The position numbers and the translations under genes are program-made. DNA of 64,000 nucleotides from Streptomyces sp. NBC_01451 (GTDB lineage Bacteria > Actinomycetota > Actinomycetes > Streptomycetales > Streptomycetaceae), in NCBI RefSeq assembly GCF_036227485.1, contig NZ_CP109479.1, positions 9,238,001 to 9,302,000 of the forward strand. Direction: 5' to 3'. Below the pieces are notes generated by a model. It was not told the DNA's origin, did not search any database, and saw nothing but the letters and a program-made list of their open reading frames with translations. This document shows, in pieces, positions 23,628 through 32,613 of this stretch (position 1 is the first letter of the stretch; each line of letters begins with the position of its first letter).

Positions 23628-24821
23628 GTGAGCATGTGCATCGGAGTGGAAGAAGAGTTCCACGTTCTGGAGGTGGAGAGCGGTCTGCTCGTGCCACGAG
23701 CCGACCAGGTCCTGCGACGGCTTCCCCAGCGGACCTTCACCAGCGAACTGCACCGGTCCATCGTGGAGTCGAACAGCGGAGTGCACGCATCGCTGCACGA
23801 CCTGTACACCGACCTCGCCAGGACCAGACGGCGGCTGGACACGGCCGCCGCCTCGCTGGGACTCGCCGCGGTGGCCGCGGGCACGGCGCCCCTCGCCCCC
23901 GCCTCCACCGGGCAGCCCACCGCAGACGCCCGCTATCACCACATGGTCGAGGAATACCGGCAGGTGGCCGACGAGCAGCTCATCTGCGGCGCCCAGGTCC
24001 ACGTGGACATCCCCGACCGCGACACGGCGGTACGGGTGATGTGCGAGGTCTCACCCTGGCTGCCCGTGCTCCTGGCGCTGTCCGCCAGCTCACCGTTCTG
24101 GCAGGGCTCCGACACCGGCTACGCCAGCTGGCGCACGATGCTCTGGCAGCGCTGGCCCACCGCCGGCCCGGTCGGCTGCTTCCCGAGCGCGACCGAGTAC
24201 GACGCCTCGGTACGCGACCTGGTCCGGGCCGGGATCATCACCGACGCCGGGATGATCTATTACGACATACGTCCCTCCGACCATCTGTCCACCCTGGAAC
24301 TGCGGATCTGCGACGCCTGCCCGCGCACGGAGACCGTCGTCCTCATCGCCGGACTGTTCCGCGCACTGGTGACCGAGGCCCTCGAACGGCTGGGGCAGGA
24401 CGACGCGCCGCCCTGCCAGGGACGGCACGAGTGGCTGCGCGGCGCCGCCTGGCGGGCCGCCCGATCCGGCCTGGAGGGCACCCTCGTCGACCCCGGGACG
24501 CGCAAGGACGCGCCCGCCCCGCAGGTCGTGCGCAAGCTGCTCGCCCGACTGCGCCCCGCGCTGGAGTCCCACGGCGACTGGCGCACCGTCAGGGCACTGA
24601 CGGACGAGATCCTCGCCGAGGGCAGCGCCGCCGAGCGCATCCGCCGTACCGCGCGCGAAGAGGATCTGCTGGCCTGCGTCGACCTGTTGATCGCCGAGAC
24701 CCGCGGCGAACGCAGAAACCACAGATCGACCTCTCCCGCCCGCGTCAACCTGCCGTACTCCGGCGCCGACGCGACAGGTCCGCCCTTCGGCTCGGGCGCG
24801 CCGGAGGCCATCGGCCGCTGA
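23628..24821 (+). CDS. YbdK-type carboxylate-amine ligase (GCS2 family)
   Basis: ATP-dependent ligase of 397 residues related to plant-type glutamate-cysteine ligase (GCS2). It starts SMCIGVEEEFHVLEVESG, the family's ATP/substrate motif, and has QVHVDIPDRDTAVRVMCEV and LELRICDACPRTETVVLIA (metal-binding/active-site region). E. coli YbdK has weak gamma-glutamylcysteine ligase activity; most homologues have unknown substrates. GTG 23628 has AAGGAG 5 bases upstream. It is followed by an amidotransferase and a peptidase on the same strand, suggesting a dedicated small-peptide pathway. Confidence 0.88.
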   Translation: MSMCIGVEEEFHVLEVESGLLVPRADQVLRRLPQRTFTSELHRSIVESNSGVHASLHDLYTDLARTRRRLDTAAASLGLAAVAAGTAPLAPASTGQPTADARYHHMVEEYRQVADEQLICGAQVHVDIPDRDTAVRVMCEVSPWLPVLLALSASSPFWQGSDTGYASWRTMLWQRWPTAGPVGCFPSATEYDASVRDLVRAGIITDAGMIYYDIRPSDHLSTLELRICDACPRTETVVLIAGLFRALVTEALERLGQDDAPPCQGRHEWLRGAAWRAARSGLEGTLVDPGTRKDAPAPQVVRKLLARLRPALESHGDWRTVRALTDEILAEGSAAERIRRTAREEDLLACVDLLIAETRGERRNHRSTSPARVNLPYSGADATGPPFGSGAPEAIGR

Positions 24822-24893
24822 CGTGGCGGCGAACGTCATGAGGCCGGCCGGGCCGGCCCGGGGGTGTTTCCGCCGTCATGAAGGAGGTAGGCC

Positions 24894-26678
24894 ATGTGCG
24901 GCCTGAGTGGGGAGATCCGCTTCGACGGCCGGCGACCCGACCTCGCCGCCGTCGAGCGCATGAGCGACCGGCTTGCCGCCCGTGGTCCCGACGGACAGGG
25001 AACGTGGACGCGGGGCGAGGTCGCCCTGGGGCATCGCCGCCTGAAGATCATCGACCTGTCGGAGTCCGGGGCACAGCCGATGACCGATGCCCGGGGCGGG
25101 CTCACCGGGGTCTTCAACGGTTGTGTGTACAACTACCAGGAGCTGCGCGAGGAGCTCCAGCGGCTGGGCCACCGCTTCGAGTCGACGTCGGACACCGAGG
25201 TGGTGCTGAAGGGCTACCGGCAGTGGGGTACCGCCTGCGTCGAGCGCTTCTACGGCATGTTCGCCTTCGCTCTCGTCGAACACCGCACCGGTCGGGTGGT
25301 GCTGGGCCGCGACCGGCTCGGGATCAAGCCCCTGTATCTGGCGCGGACGCCGGACCGGTTGCGGTTCGCGTCCACACTGCCGGCCCTTCTCGCCGCCGGG
25401 GACGTCGACACCTCCCTCGATCCGGTGGCCCTCCACCAGTACCTGAGCTGGCACGCCACGGTGGCGGCGCCGCGCACCGTCCTCAACGGCGTCCGCAAAC
25501 TCCCGCCGGCCACCGTGCGCGTCGTCGAACCGGACGGCACCCAGCACGACCACCGCTACTGGCAGCCGTCGTACACCCGGCGGCCCGAGTACGCCGACAT
25601 GGCCCCGGCCGAATGGCGCGACGCGGTGCTGGAGGCGCTGCGTACCGCCGTACGCCGGCGGACGGTGGCCGACGTGCCGGTCGGGGTCCTGCTCTCCGGC
25701 GGGCTGGACTCCAGCCTGGTCGTCGCGCTGCTGGCCGACGAGGGCCGGCGCGACCTGAAGACGTTCAGCGTCGGGTTCGAGGCGGAGGGGGGAGAGGAAG
25801 GGGACGAGTTCGGGTACTCCGACCTCGTCGCCCGGGAGTTCCGCACCGACCACCATCGGCTGATGATTCCCTCCGGCCGGGTGTCGGCGGCCCTGGACGG
25901 TGCCGTCGCGGCGATGAGCGAGCCCATGACCAGCCATGACGCGGTCGCCTTCTACCTGCTGTCCGAGCAGGTGGCGAAGGAGGTGAAGGTCGTGCAGAGC
26001 GGCCAGGGCGCGGACGAGGTGTTCGCCGGCTACCACTGGTACCCGGAGCTGGCGGAGGTCACCCGCGAGGAGGAGCCGGACCGGTATGCCGAGACGTACT
26101 TCGATCGCCCGCATGCCGACCTCACGCGCATCCTTCAGCCCCACATGCTGCCCGGCGACGACGTCTCGGGCCGCTTCGTCAGGGACCACATGGCCGTGCC
26201 CGGGGCGGAGACGGCCCTGGACGCGGCACTCCGGCTGGACACCCACGTCATGCTCGTCGACGACCCCGTCAAACGGGTCGACAACATGACCATGGCCTGG
26301 GGTCTGGAGGCCCGGGTGCCGTTCCTCGACCACGAACTGGTGGAACTGGCCGCTGCCTGCCCGCCGGAGCTCAAACTGGCCGACGGCGGCAAGGGCGTAC
26401 TGAAGGAGGCAGGCCGCAAGCTTCTGCCCCGGGAGATCGTCGACCGGCCCAAGGGCTACTTCCCCGTCCCGGCGGTCAAGCACATGGCGGGGCCCGTCCT
26501 GGACCGGGTGCGTGCGGCACTCGACACACCCGAGGCGAGGAAGCGCGGCGTGTTCCAGGAGTCGTACGTCGCCGAACTCCTGGCGGCGCCCGACGAACAC
26601 CGGACCAAGCGCGGAGCCAACGCCCTGTGGCAGGTGGCTCTGCTGGAGACATGGCTGCAGACGCACGGGATCAAGTGA
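24894..26678 (+). CDS. Asparagine-synthase-type amidotransferase (NAGGN family)
   Basis: Two-domain glutamine-dependent amidotransferase of 594 residues. The class II glutaminase domain starts with the nucleophile Cys2 (MCGLSGEI) and has FNGCVYNYQELR. The synthetase domain has the pyrophosphate loop GVLLSGGLDSSLV and VKRVDNMTMAWGLEARVPFLDHELVELAA. The pattern matches the N-acetylglutaminylglutamine amidotransferase subfamily, which makes the osmolyte NAGGN, rather than asparagine synthetase itself. A perfect AAGGAGGT site (24880-24887) lies 6 bases before the ATG. The usual GNAT partner of NAGGN synthesis is not nearby; a YbdK-type ligase is instead. Its stop overlaps the peptidase start. Confidence 0.85.
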   Translation: MCGLSGEIRFDGRRPDLAAVERMSDRLAARGPDGQGTWTRGEVALGHRRLKIIDLSESGAQPMTDARGGLTGVFNGCVYNYQELREELQRLGHRFESTSDTEVVLKGYRQWGTACVERFYGMFAFALVEHRTGRVVLGRDRLGIKPLYLARTPDRLRFASTLPALLAAGDVDTSLDPVALHQYLSWHATVAAPRTVLNGVRKLPPATVRVVEPDGTQHDHRYWQPSYTRRPEYADMAPAEWRDAVLEALRTAVRRRTVADVPVGVLLSGGLDSSLVVALLADEGRRDLKTFSVGFEAEGGEEGDEFGYSDLVAREFRTDHHRLMIPSGRVSAALDGAVAAMSEPMTSHDAVAFYLLSEQVAKEVKVVQSGQGADEVFAGYHWYPELAEVTREEEPDRYAETYFDRPHADLTRILQPHMLPGDDVSGRFVRDHMAVPGAETALDAALRLDTHVMLVDDPVKRVDNMTMAWGLEARVPFLDHELVELAAACPPELKLADGGKGVLKEAGRKLLPREIVDRPKGYFPVPAVKHMAGPVLDRVRAALDTPEARKRGVFQESYVAELLAAPDEHRTKRGANALWQVALLETWLQTHGIK

Positions 26679-28852
26679 CCGACGAGCCGGGCACACGGGC
26701 GCCGGAGACGGTGGCGCCCGCCCGGCCGTCAGCCGTGGCCCAGCCCGGGGCACCCGGCCTCGCAGCACTGGCGGCCCTGCTGTCGGACGCCCGGCCGGCG
26801 GACACGCACGACCCTGACTGTGCCGCCGCCCCCGTCCCGGTGCCGCTGCCGGGGGCGGGCGGCCCGCGCGAGGCCGTGACCCGGCTGCACGCGCACGGCT
26901 GCTGGTATCCCTCCGCCGGCGCCGACGGCGCGGAGACGGCCTTCATCTGCGACCGGGGCGGTGTCCCGCAGCTGTGGGCCGGTCCGGTGGACGGTTCCGA
27001 GGTGCGGCTGCTCGACTCCTCCCCGGATCCCGTCAAGGAGGTGTCCTGGTCGCCGGACGGCCGCTGGATCGCGTACACGACCGCGCCTGGCGGCGCTGAG
27101 CACACGCGGGTGCTGTGCGTACGGCCCGACGGCACCGGACGTCGCATCCTGGCCGGAGCCGACCCCGGAAGCTCCGCCCACCTGGGGTGCTGGACACACG
27201 ACGGGTCGGCCGTCGCCGTCACCGCGACCGCCCACGCGTATCTGGATCCCGCCGGTGCCGCGTTCCCGTCCGACTGGGCCGACCGGGACGGCCGCGCGAC
27301 GCTCCTCGGCGGCGCCGGCCACGACTCCGGGCAGCGGACGGCGGCGGCGCCGGTGGATCTCAGGACACCGGAGGCACCGGCCGTCCGGCCCGGCGGCGGT
27401 CTCTCCGCCTACCTGATCGATCCCGACGGCCTGGCATCACCGGTACTTCTCGCCACGGAGACGCACGCCGCCACCCTGCGCGTGTGCGACCTCAGCCGCG
27501 ACGGAACGCTCGCGCTGCTGCGCCGGGGGCCGCGCGGACGACGCGAGGCGGTCGTCCGGCGCACGGCCGACTCGGTGACGACGTGCACGGTGCCGGTCGC
27601 CGACGGAGATCCGTGGATCGGCCGGTTCTCCCCGGACGGGCGGACGCTCTGGCTGCGCAGCGACGCCGGCCGGGAGTACGCGGCGCTGCTCGCGGTCGCT
27701 CTCGGCGCCGACGGCGAACCGTACGAGAGGACGGTCGTGGTCCAGCGCGAGGACCAGGAACTGGAACTGCTGGCGATGGCCCACGACGGCCGCACCGCCG
27801 TGCTGGTGTGGAACGCGCAGGGCGCCGGGGAACTCGAACTCGTCGAGACCTCCCCGGCGCACCACGCCCCGCCCGGCACAGGGCCGGCGAGACCCGTCGC
27901 CCTGCCGCACGAGGTCGTCACACGGGTGGTGGCGGCCGGACCGGGCCGCATGCTGCTCGCGCTCTCCGGCTCGCAACGCCGCCCGGGTGTGTGGTGGGCC
28001 CACGAGGGCGTGTCCCTGCTGCGCACCCCGTGGTCCTCCCGCGACGAGGACGCCGTCCCGCCGGGCCGCCCACCCGTGCGCCCCGTTCCCCAGCGCCTCA
28101 CCGCACGGGACGGGTTGCCCCTGAGCGGCTGGTACTACAGGGCGCCCGGACGAGCCCCGGACGAGCCGGCGCCCTGCGTGATCCATCTGCACGGCGGCCC
28201 GGAGGAGCAGGAACGCCCCGTCTTCAGCCCGCTGTACCACGAGCTGCTCGGCCGCGGCCTGGACGTCTTCGCCCCCGACGTCCGAGGCTCCTCGGGACAC
28301 GGCAGGTCCTTCGTCGACGCCGACCTGGGCACCGGCCGCTTCGCCGCCCTGGACGACGTTGCGGACTGCACCGCCCACGCGGTGACGGCGGGTCCCGCCG
28401 ACCCGACCCGGCTCGCGGTCATGGGCCGCTCGTACGGCGGCTATCTCACGTTCGCCTCCCTCGTGCGGCATCCGGACCTCTTCCGCACCGGGGTCGCCGT
28501 CTGCGGCATGTCCGACCTCCTGACCTTCTTCGCCGGTACGGAGCCGTGGATCGCGGAGTCGGCGGTGCACAAGTACGGCCATCCCGAGCACGACCGCGCC
28601 CTGCTGCACGCGCTCTCCCCGATGAGCCGTGTCGACGCGCTGCGGGTCCCGCTGCTCGCCGTCCACGGTGAACACGACACCAACGTGCCGCCGGGGGAGT
28701 CCGAGCAGTTCGTACGGGCCGCCCGGGAACGCGGCATCCCCGCCGAACTCCTCACCCTGCGCGACGAGGGCCACGACTTCCTGCGCGCGGACAACCGCAG
28801 ACTGTTCCGCAGGGCCGCCGCCGACTGGCTGGAACGCCACCTCGGCGGCTGA
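26675..28852 (+). CDS. S9-family (acylaminoacyl/prolyl oligopeptidase-like) peptidase
   Basis: Cytoplasmic serine peptidase of 725 residues: an N-terminal beta-propeller (repeats such as KEVSWSPDGRWIAYTT and RFSPDGRTLWLRS) and a C-terminal alpha/beta hydrolase. Triad: Ser in MGRSYGGYLTF, Asp in VHGEHDTNVP, His in RDEGHDF. S9 enzymes cut short peptides. GTG 26675 overlaps the preceding stop as GTGA, indicating translational coupling with the amidotransferase. In NAGGN operons a peptidase of another family (M42) holds this place, so a recycling or trimming role is plausible (inference). Confidence 0.9.
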   Translation: MTDEPGTRAPETVAPARPSAVAQPGAPGLAALAALLSDARPADTHDPDCAAAPVPVPLPGAGGPREAVTRLHAHGCWYPSAGADGAETAFICDRGGVPQLWAGPVDGSEVRLLDSSPDPVKEVSWSPDGRWIAYTTAPGGAEHTRVLCVRPDGTGRRILAGADPGSSAHLGCWTHDGSAVAVTATAHAYLDPAGAAFPSDWADRDGRATLLGGAGHDSGQRTAAAPVDLRTPEAPAVRPGGGLSAYLIDPDGLASPVLLATETHAATLRVCDLSRDGTLALLRRGPRGRREAVVRRTADSVTTCTVPVADGDPWIGRFSPDGRTLWLRSDAGREYAALLAVALGADGEPYERTVVVQREDQELELLAMAHDGRTAVLVWNAQGAGELELVETSPAHHAPPGTGPARPVALPHEVVTRVVAAGPGRMLLALSGSQRRPGVWWAHEGVSLLRTPWSSRDEDAVPPGRPPVRPVPQRLTARDGLPLSGWYYRAPGRAPDEPAPCVIHLHGGPEEQERPVFSPLYHELLGRGLDVFAPDVRGSSGHGRSFVDADLGTGRFAALDDVADCTAHAVTAGPADPTRLAVMGRSYGGYLTFASLVRHPDLFRTGVAVCGMSDLLTFFAGTEPWIAESAVHKYGHPEHDRALLHALSPMSRVDALRVPLLAVHGEHDTNVPPGESEQFVRAARERGIPAELLTLRDEGHDFLRADNRRLFRRAAADWLERHLGG

Positions 28853-28874
28853 ACGGCCCTGCCCCTGCGCCTGC

Positions 28875-31625
28875 TCAGTTCGGCGTGTCACCGACCAGGG
28901 CGAGGTTCTCGATGGCCGCCAGACCGTAGAGCGCCGTGGAGTTGGTGCTGATCCAGGGAGCGTCGGTGCCCGCGTTGAGCACGGTGGGGCCGTCGATCTC
29001 GGTGGTCGTCCACAAGGTGCTCGCGTCCGGATAGCCGTCGCCCGTACGGAACTTGCTCCAGGCCCGGGTGGCCAGTGCGGCTTCGCCGGTCTGACTCGCC
29101 GCGTAGGCGTCCAGCCGGGAGTGGCCCTGTACCAGGCTCACCTTGAAACTCGCGCCGTAGCGGGCCTTCTGCTCGGCGGAGGTGGCGTTGAAGTAGCGGC
29201 AGTAGTCCAGCCACGCGGCCCGGAAGCCCGGGATGTCGCTCTCGTCGAGAGCGCCGATCAGCTCGGCCGCCAGTTCGGGCAGACCGAAGCTCGCGGAGAG
29301 GTGGGAGACGGCGATGACGGGGGCGGTCTGGACGGCGAAGGCGCCCGTGTCGAGGTCGTACAGACCGCTGCCCTGCACGAAACCGTTGGGCTGCGCGGCG
29401 ATCGTCGAGGCGCTGGCCAGCAGTTTCTTCCTCGCCGTCCGCCACTTGGGGCCGCGCCGCTCCCACTCGGTCCACCAGGCCCAGCCGAGGCCGCTCCAGT
29501 CGGTGCCGAATCCGATGGACAGGGCGTGGCGGTCCCCGGGGGTGTAGCCGTCGGTGCGGACCTTGCGGTTGGGATCGAGCCTCAGGAACGTCTCGTCCGC
29601 GTCGACCTGGGCGTGCATCAGGTCGCCGGTGCGCTCGTCGGCGGTGAGGTAGTAGAAGAGGCGGCGGTAGACGGGCGTCGAGATACGGACCTGCTTGGCG
29701 CTGTCGCCGAAGTGCTGGACCCCGTGCCGGGTGCCCAGGCCCGCCCATTTCCCGAGGTGGTAGACGTCGACCTCGCCGGTGTGCCGGGTCATCGCCTCGG
29801 CGAAACGGTAGATGTCGGCCCGTCCGGAGCGCAGATAGGCCAGCCAGAGCCACAGGTCGGTGGAGAGCTCGGAGTTGTCCCAGGCGTAGCCGCCGACGTC
29901 GTAGCACCAGGTGTGGCGGGCCGGGTCGTAGGTGTGCTGGACGTCGCCGTAGTCCAGGAAGCCGTACCAGCGGCGCTGTTCGCGCTGGTCCCGGTAGTAG
30001 GCGAACAGCAGGTCGAGTCGGTCCTCGACGGTCTTCCTGGCGGTGGTCGAGCGGTCCACGGGCGACCAGAGCCCGGCGAAGACACCCGCCTTGTGCAGGG
30101 TCTCGGGAGCGGTGACCAACTGCGGAGGAGCGGTCAGCGCGTCCTTCTGGGCGACCAGCGTGCCGGTCGTCGGGGTGGCGGCGTTGGCCCACAGGTAGAG
30201 CTCGGAGGTACGGGCGATGCCGTACGGGGTGCCGAAGCCGGGTTCGTAGTCCTCGTAGGTGATGTTGAGCCCGGCGGTCTGCTCGTCGTAGGTGTCCTGG
30301 CCGAGGCCGTCGTGGTAGAAGCGCAGGTCGAGCGGCTGGGCCTCCGGTGACCAGAGCCAGAGGGTGACGGTCGCCTCGTCGGAGGCGGCGCCGCGGACGT
30401 CGAGCTGGGCGGGGTGCTTCTGCCAGAAGTCCCGCAGCCCGAAGGAGAGTCCGCCGCTGACCCCGCCGACGTAGCCGAAGCCGGGGGCACGGGTGCCGCC
30501 GGTGGTGTGGATCCAGCCGTGCCCGGCCTTGGTGCGCTTGCGGACGGTGAAGCCGTCGGCCGACAGCTGGGCCAGGGAGTAGTCGCCCCAGGCCGGGACG
30601 TACTGGAGGGCGGAGGAGACCCGGGTGTCCCAGGTGGAGATGTCCGGCAGCCGCTCGCCCTTGACCTGCGCCGTGCGCACGGCCGCGCCGGGGTCGCGGC
30701 GCAGCCCGGTGATGCCCTGGACGGCCTCGGTCAGGAAGCCGTCGTCGGCGCCGGCGAGGCGGACGTGCCGGTTGTACAGCTCGTCGGAGAGCGGCACGCG
30801 GATGCGCAGGCCCAGGCCCTTGATGAAGTCGCCGCCGGCCTTGCCGGCCTGCTGTGTGCCGTCGTACGTGATGGTGTGGACGACGCGGATCGCCTCGGAA
30901 CCGGCGTACAGGTAGAGGCGGACGACGAAGGGCAGCCAGGAGCGACGGCCGCGCTCGTGCTCGCCCTCGATACGGATGACGGCGCGTACCGGTCCCGCCT
31001 GCTCGACGGTGACGGAGTGCACGCGGCCGGTGAAGCGTTCCCAGCGGGCACTGGAGGCGCTGCCGTCGAGGTCGTCGTCGAGTTCCGGCTGGCGCAGGAC
31101 GACCAGTTCGGCCCTGCTCGCGATCCTGGCGTTGCCGCGCTTGACGGCGCGTATGACGTCGTGTGCGCCGGACTTGGCGATGCTGACCTGGATGACGCCG
31201 GTGTCGACGTCGATTGTGCCGCCCTTGGTGTCCACGGTGAGCGCGGAGTCCGCCGGCGCGGGCGTGCCCGGGGCCAGGGTGTAGCTCTCGGCGGGTCCGG
31301 CGGTGGAGCCGACCGCGTGGGCGGTCCACTTCAGGGTGCCGTCGGGCCAGTGGGCGGTGGGCCAGGACTGGACGGGGACGGCCGTCCCGTCGGCGGCGGT
31401 GAGGGCGAAGGCCTGGTCGGCGCGGAGCGCGCCCTGGGGCCAGGCCACGCCGAAGGTGGTGCCGGGTGCCTCGGCGGGTGTGCCGCCCTCCAGCCAGGTG
31501 AGCTTCACGGGGTCTGTGGAGGGCGCGGCCTCCGCCGCCGTGGCCGGGTCGGCGGTGAGCGCCCAGGAGAGCTGGGTCGCCGCGACGGTCACCGCTGCCG
31601 CCTTGAGGGCGTCTCTGCGCGACAT
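28875..31625 (-). CDS. Tat-exported PcRGLX/YetA-like rhamnogalacturonan lyase
   Basis: Large exported protein (~916 residues from MSRRDALKAAAV). A twin-arginine signal (MSRRDALKAAAVTVAATQLSWA) is followed by a multi-domain body. I associate the pattern (VAWPQGALRADQAFAL, WPDGTLKWTAHAV, a long helical alpha/alpha-barrel part with WSGLGWAWWTEWERRGPKW) with the PcRGLX/YetA family (PL26 and relatives), which attacks the rhamnogalacturonan backbone of pectin. The start is one base after the upstream gene's stop (TGAGATG), so translation is coupled. ATG 31661 is a longer alternative. Neighbouring lyases and glycosidases support a pectin role. Confidence 0.82.
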   Translation of the reverse strand: MSRRDALKAAAVTVAATQLSWALTADPATAAEAAPSTDPVKLTWLEGGTPAEAPGTTFGVAWPQGALRADQAFALTAADGTAVPVQSWPTAHWPDGTLKWTAHAVGSTAGPAESYTLAPGTPAPADSALTVDTKGGTIDVDTGVIQVSIAKSGAHDVIRAVKRGNARIASRAELVVLRQPELDDDLDGSASSARWERFTGRVHSVTVEQAGPVRAVIRIEGEHERGRRSWLPFVVRLYLYAGSEAIRVVHTITYDGTQQAGKAGGDFIKGLGLRIRVPLSDELYNRHVRLAGADDGFLTEAVQGITGLRRDPGAAVRTAQVKGERLPDISTWDTRVSSALQYVPAWGDYSLAQLSADGFTVRKRTKAGHGWIHTTGGTRAPGFGYVGGVSGGLSFGLRDFWQKHPAQLDVRGAASDEATVTLWLWSPEAQPLDLRFYHDGLGQDTYDEQTAGLNITYEDYEPGFGTPYGIARTSELYLWANAATPTTGTLVAQKDALTAPPQLVTAPETLHKAGVFAGLWSPVDRSTTARKTVEDRLDLLFAYYRDQREQRRWYGFLDYGDVQHTYDPARHTWCYDVGGYAWDNSELSTDLWLWLAYLRSGRADIYRFAEAMTRHTGEVDVYHLGKWAGLGTRHGVQHFGDSAKQVRISTPVYRRLFYYLTADERTGDLMHAQVDADETFLRLDPNRKVRTDGYTPGDRHALSIGFGTDWSGLGWAWWTEWERRGPKWRTARKKLLASASTIAAQPNGFVQGSGLYDLDTGAFAVQTAPVIAVSHLSASFGLPELAAELIGALDESDIPGFRAAWLDYCRYFNATSAEQKARYGASFKVSLVQGHSRLDAYAASQTGEAALATRAWSKFRTGDGYPDASTLWTTTEIDGPTVLNAGTDAPWISTNSTALYGLAAIENLALVGDTPN

Positions 31626-31626
31626 C

Positions 31627-32358
31627 TCAGCCACGGTGACCATCCTGGAGGCGCCAGACACGGAAGTCGCTGATGTGGAAGTGACTCCAGGTGGTGCGGA
31701 AGGCGAACCAACCGCTGGTGTACGGGTTCTCGTCGGTGTAGTCGAAGACCAGCTCGCCGTTGTCCCAGTACTGGATGTGCTTGCCGTCGGAGACCAGCCG
31801 GATGCGGTTGGGTTCGTTCGCGGTGAGCAGCGGCGAGGTGTAGTCGTAGATCAGGGGCCGCTCGCCCGCCACGCCCGCGTAACGGCGAAGCCGGGTGGTG
31901 GTGTTGTAGTTCGCGCCGAGGCCCGCGTAGTACGTGGTGAGCTGGTCGTAGTCGGCCAGGGCGCCGCTGCGGGTCGTGGCGAACAGGTTCTCCGGGGATT
32001 TCGGATCCCGGGCGTTCCAGAAGGAGTTGAGGTCGCTGACGCGGTCGTTGACACCGCCCGCCGAGACCGGGGTCGCCGTGAAGTCGATCTCGTAGCGGCC
32101 GGAGAACGGCCGCTTGAACCACACCGAGGCCCCGGCGGGCACGTCGACGTCCAGCACACCGCCCTTCGCCGTGACGATGCCGCCCTTCTCCAGCTCGGTC
32201 GACCACTGGCCGGTGCCGTGCCGGAAGTCGTCGCGGGCCAGCAACTGACGGTGGTGGTGCGGGCCTTGACCGCTCGGTGCGGCAGCCGCACCGGTGGACA
32301 GGGCGGTGGTGAACGCGGCGGCGAGACTCACCACGAAGGTGGCCCAGGTGTAGCGCAT
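31627..32358 (-). CDS. Exported DUF6250/YesU-like carbohydrate protein
   Basis: Secreted protein of 243 residues. A Sec signal (MRYTWATFVVSLAAAFTTALSTGAAAA) is followed by a jelly-roll-like domain: DDFRHGTGQWSTELEKGGIVTAKGGVLDVD, SVWFKRPFSGRYEIDFTATPV, RIRLVSDGKHIQYWDNGELVFDYTDENPYTSGWFAFRTTWSHFHISDFRVWRL. This matches the DUF6250 group related to YesU of the Bacillus rhamnogalacturonan operon. It probably binds or cuts pectic fragments. AAGGGA precedes ATG 32358. First gene of a two-gene operon with the lyase; divergent from the PL4-type lyase. Confidence 0.82.
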   Translation of the reverse strand: MRYTWATFVVSLAAAFTTALSTGAAAAPSGQGPHHHRQLLARDDFRHGTGQWSTELEKGGIVTAKGGVLDVDVPAGASVWFKRPFSGRYEIDFTATPVSAGGVNDRVSDLNSFWNARDPKSPENLFATTRSGALADYDQLTTYYAGLGANYNTTTRLRRYAGVAGERPLIYDYTSPLLTANEPNRIRLVSDGKHIQYWDNGELVFDYTDENPYTSGWFAFRTTWSHFHISDFRVWRLQDGHRG

Positions 32359-32491
32359 CGGAAGATCCCTTTCTGTGGACGGCCAGAAGCGTACGTAAAT
32401 CAACCCTTCCCATCAGTGAATGCCACAGAAGTGAAAAGAGGCGTTCACGATCAAGCCGATTCGCCGCCGAATCCCGCATGTTGGGACCGAG

Positions 32492-32508
32492 TGTGACGTG
32501 CTGTTACA
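32492..32508. promoter_or_regulatory. Candidate operator in divergent lyase promoter region
   Basis: TGTGAC-5-GTTACA, an imperfect palindrome in the 255-base region between the two divergent pectin genes. This region is noticeably AT-richer than its surroundings. A catabolite or pathway regulator could bind here; the identity is unknown. Confidence 0.3.
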
Positions 32509-32613
32509 ACTTCATGATCATCGCTCGGTGATCTCCGTGCGGAGCCGTTGCGGCGGGCAGGCTTGGGGCGCCCTCCCACCCCAACCCTTCCTCGCACCAC
32601 AGGAGTTGTCCGC

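Noticed and set aside
28629..31673. Two long plus-strand frames over the rhamnogalacturonan lyase
   Set aside because: Antisense shadows of the minus-strand lyase; the minus strand shows a twin-arginine signal and domain motifs.
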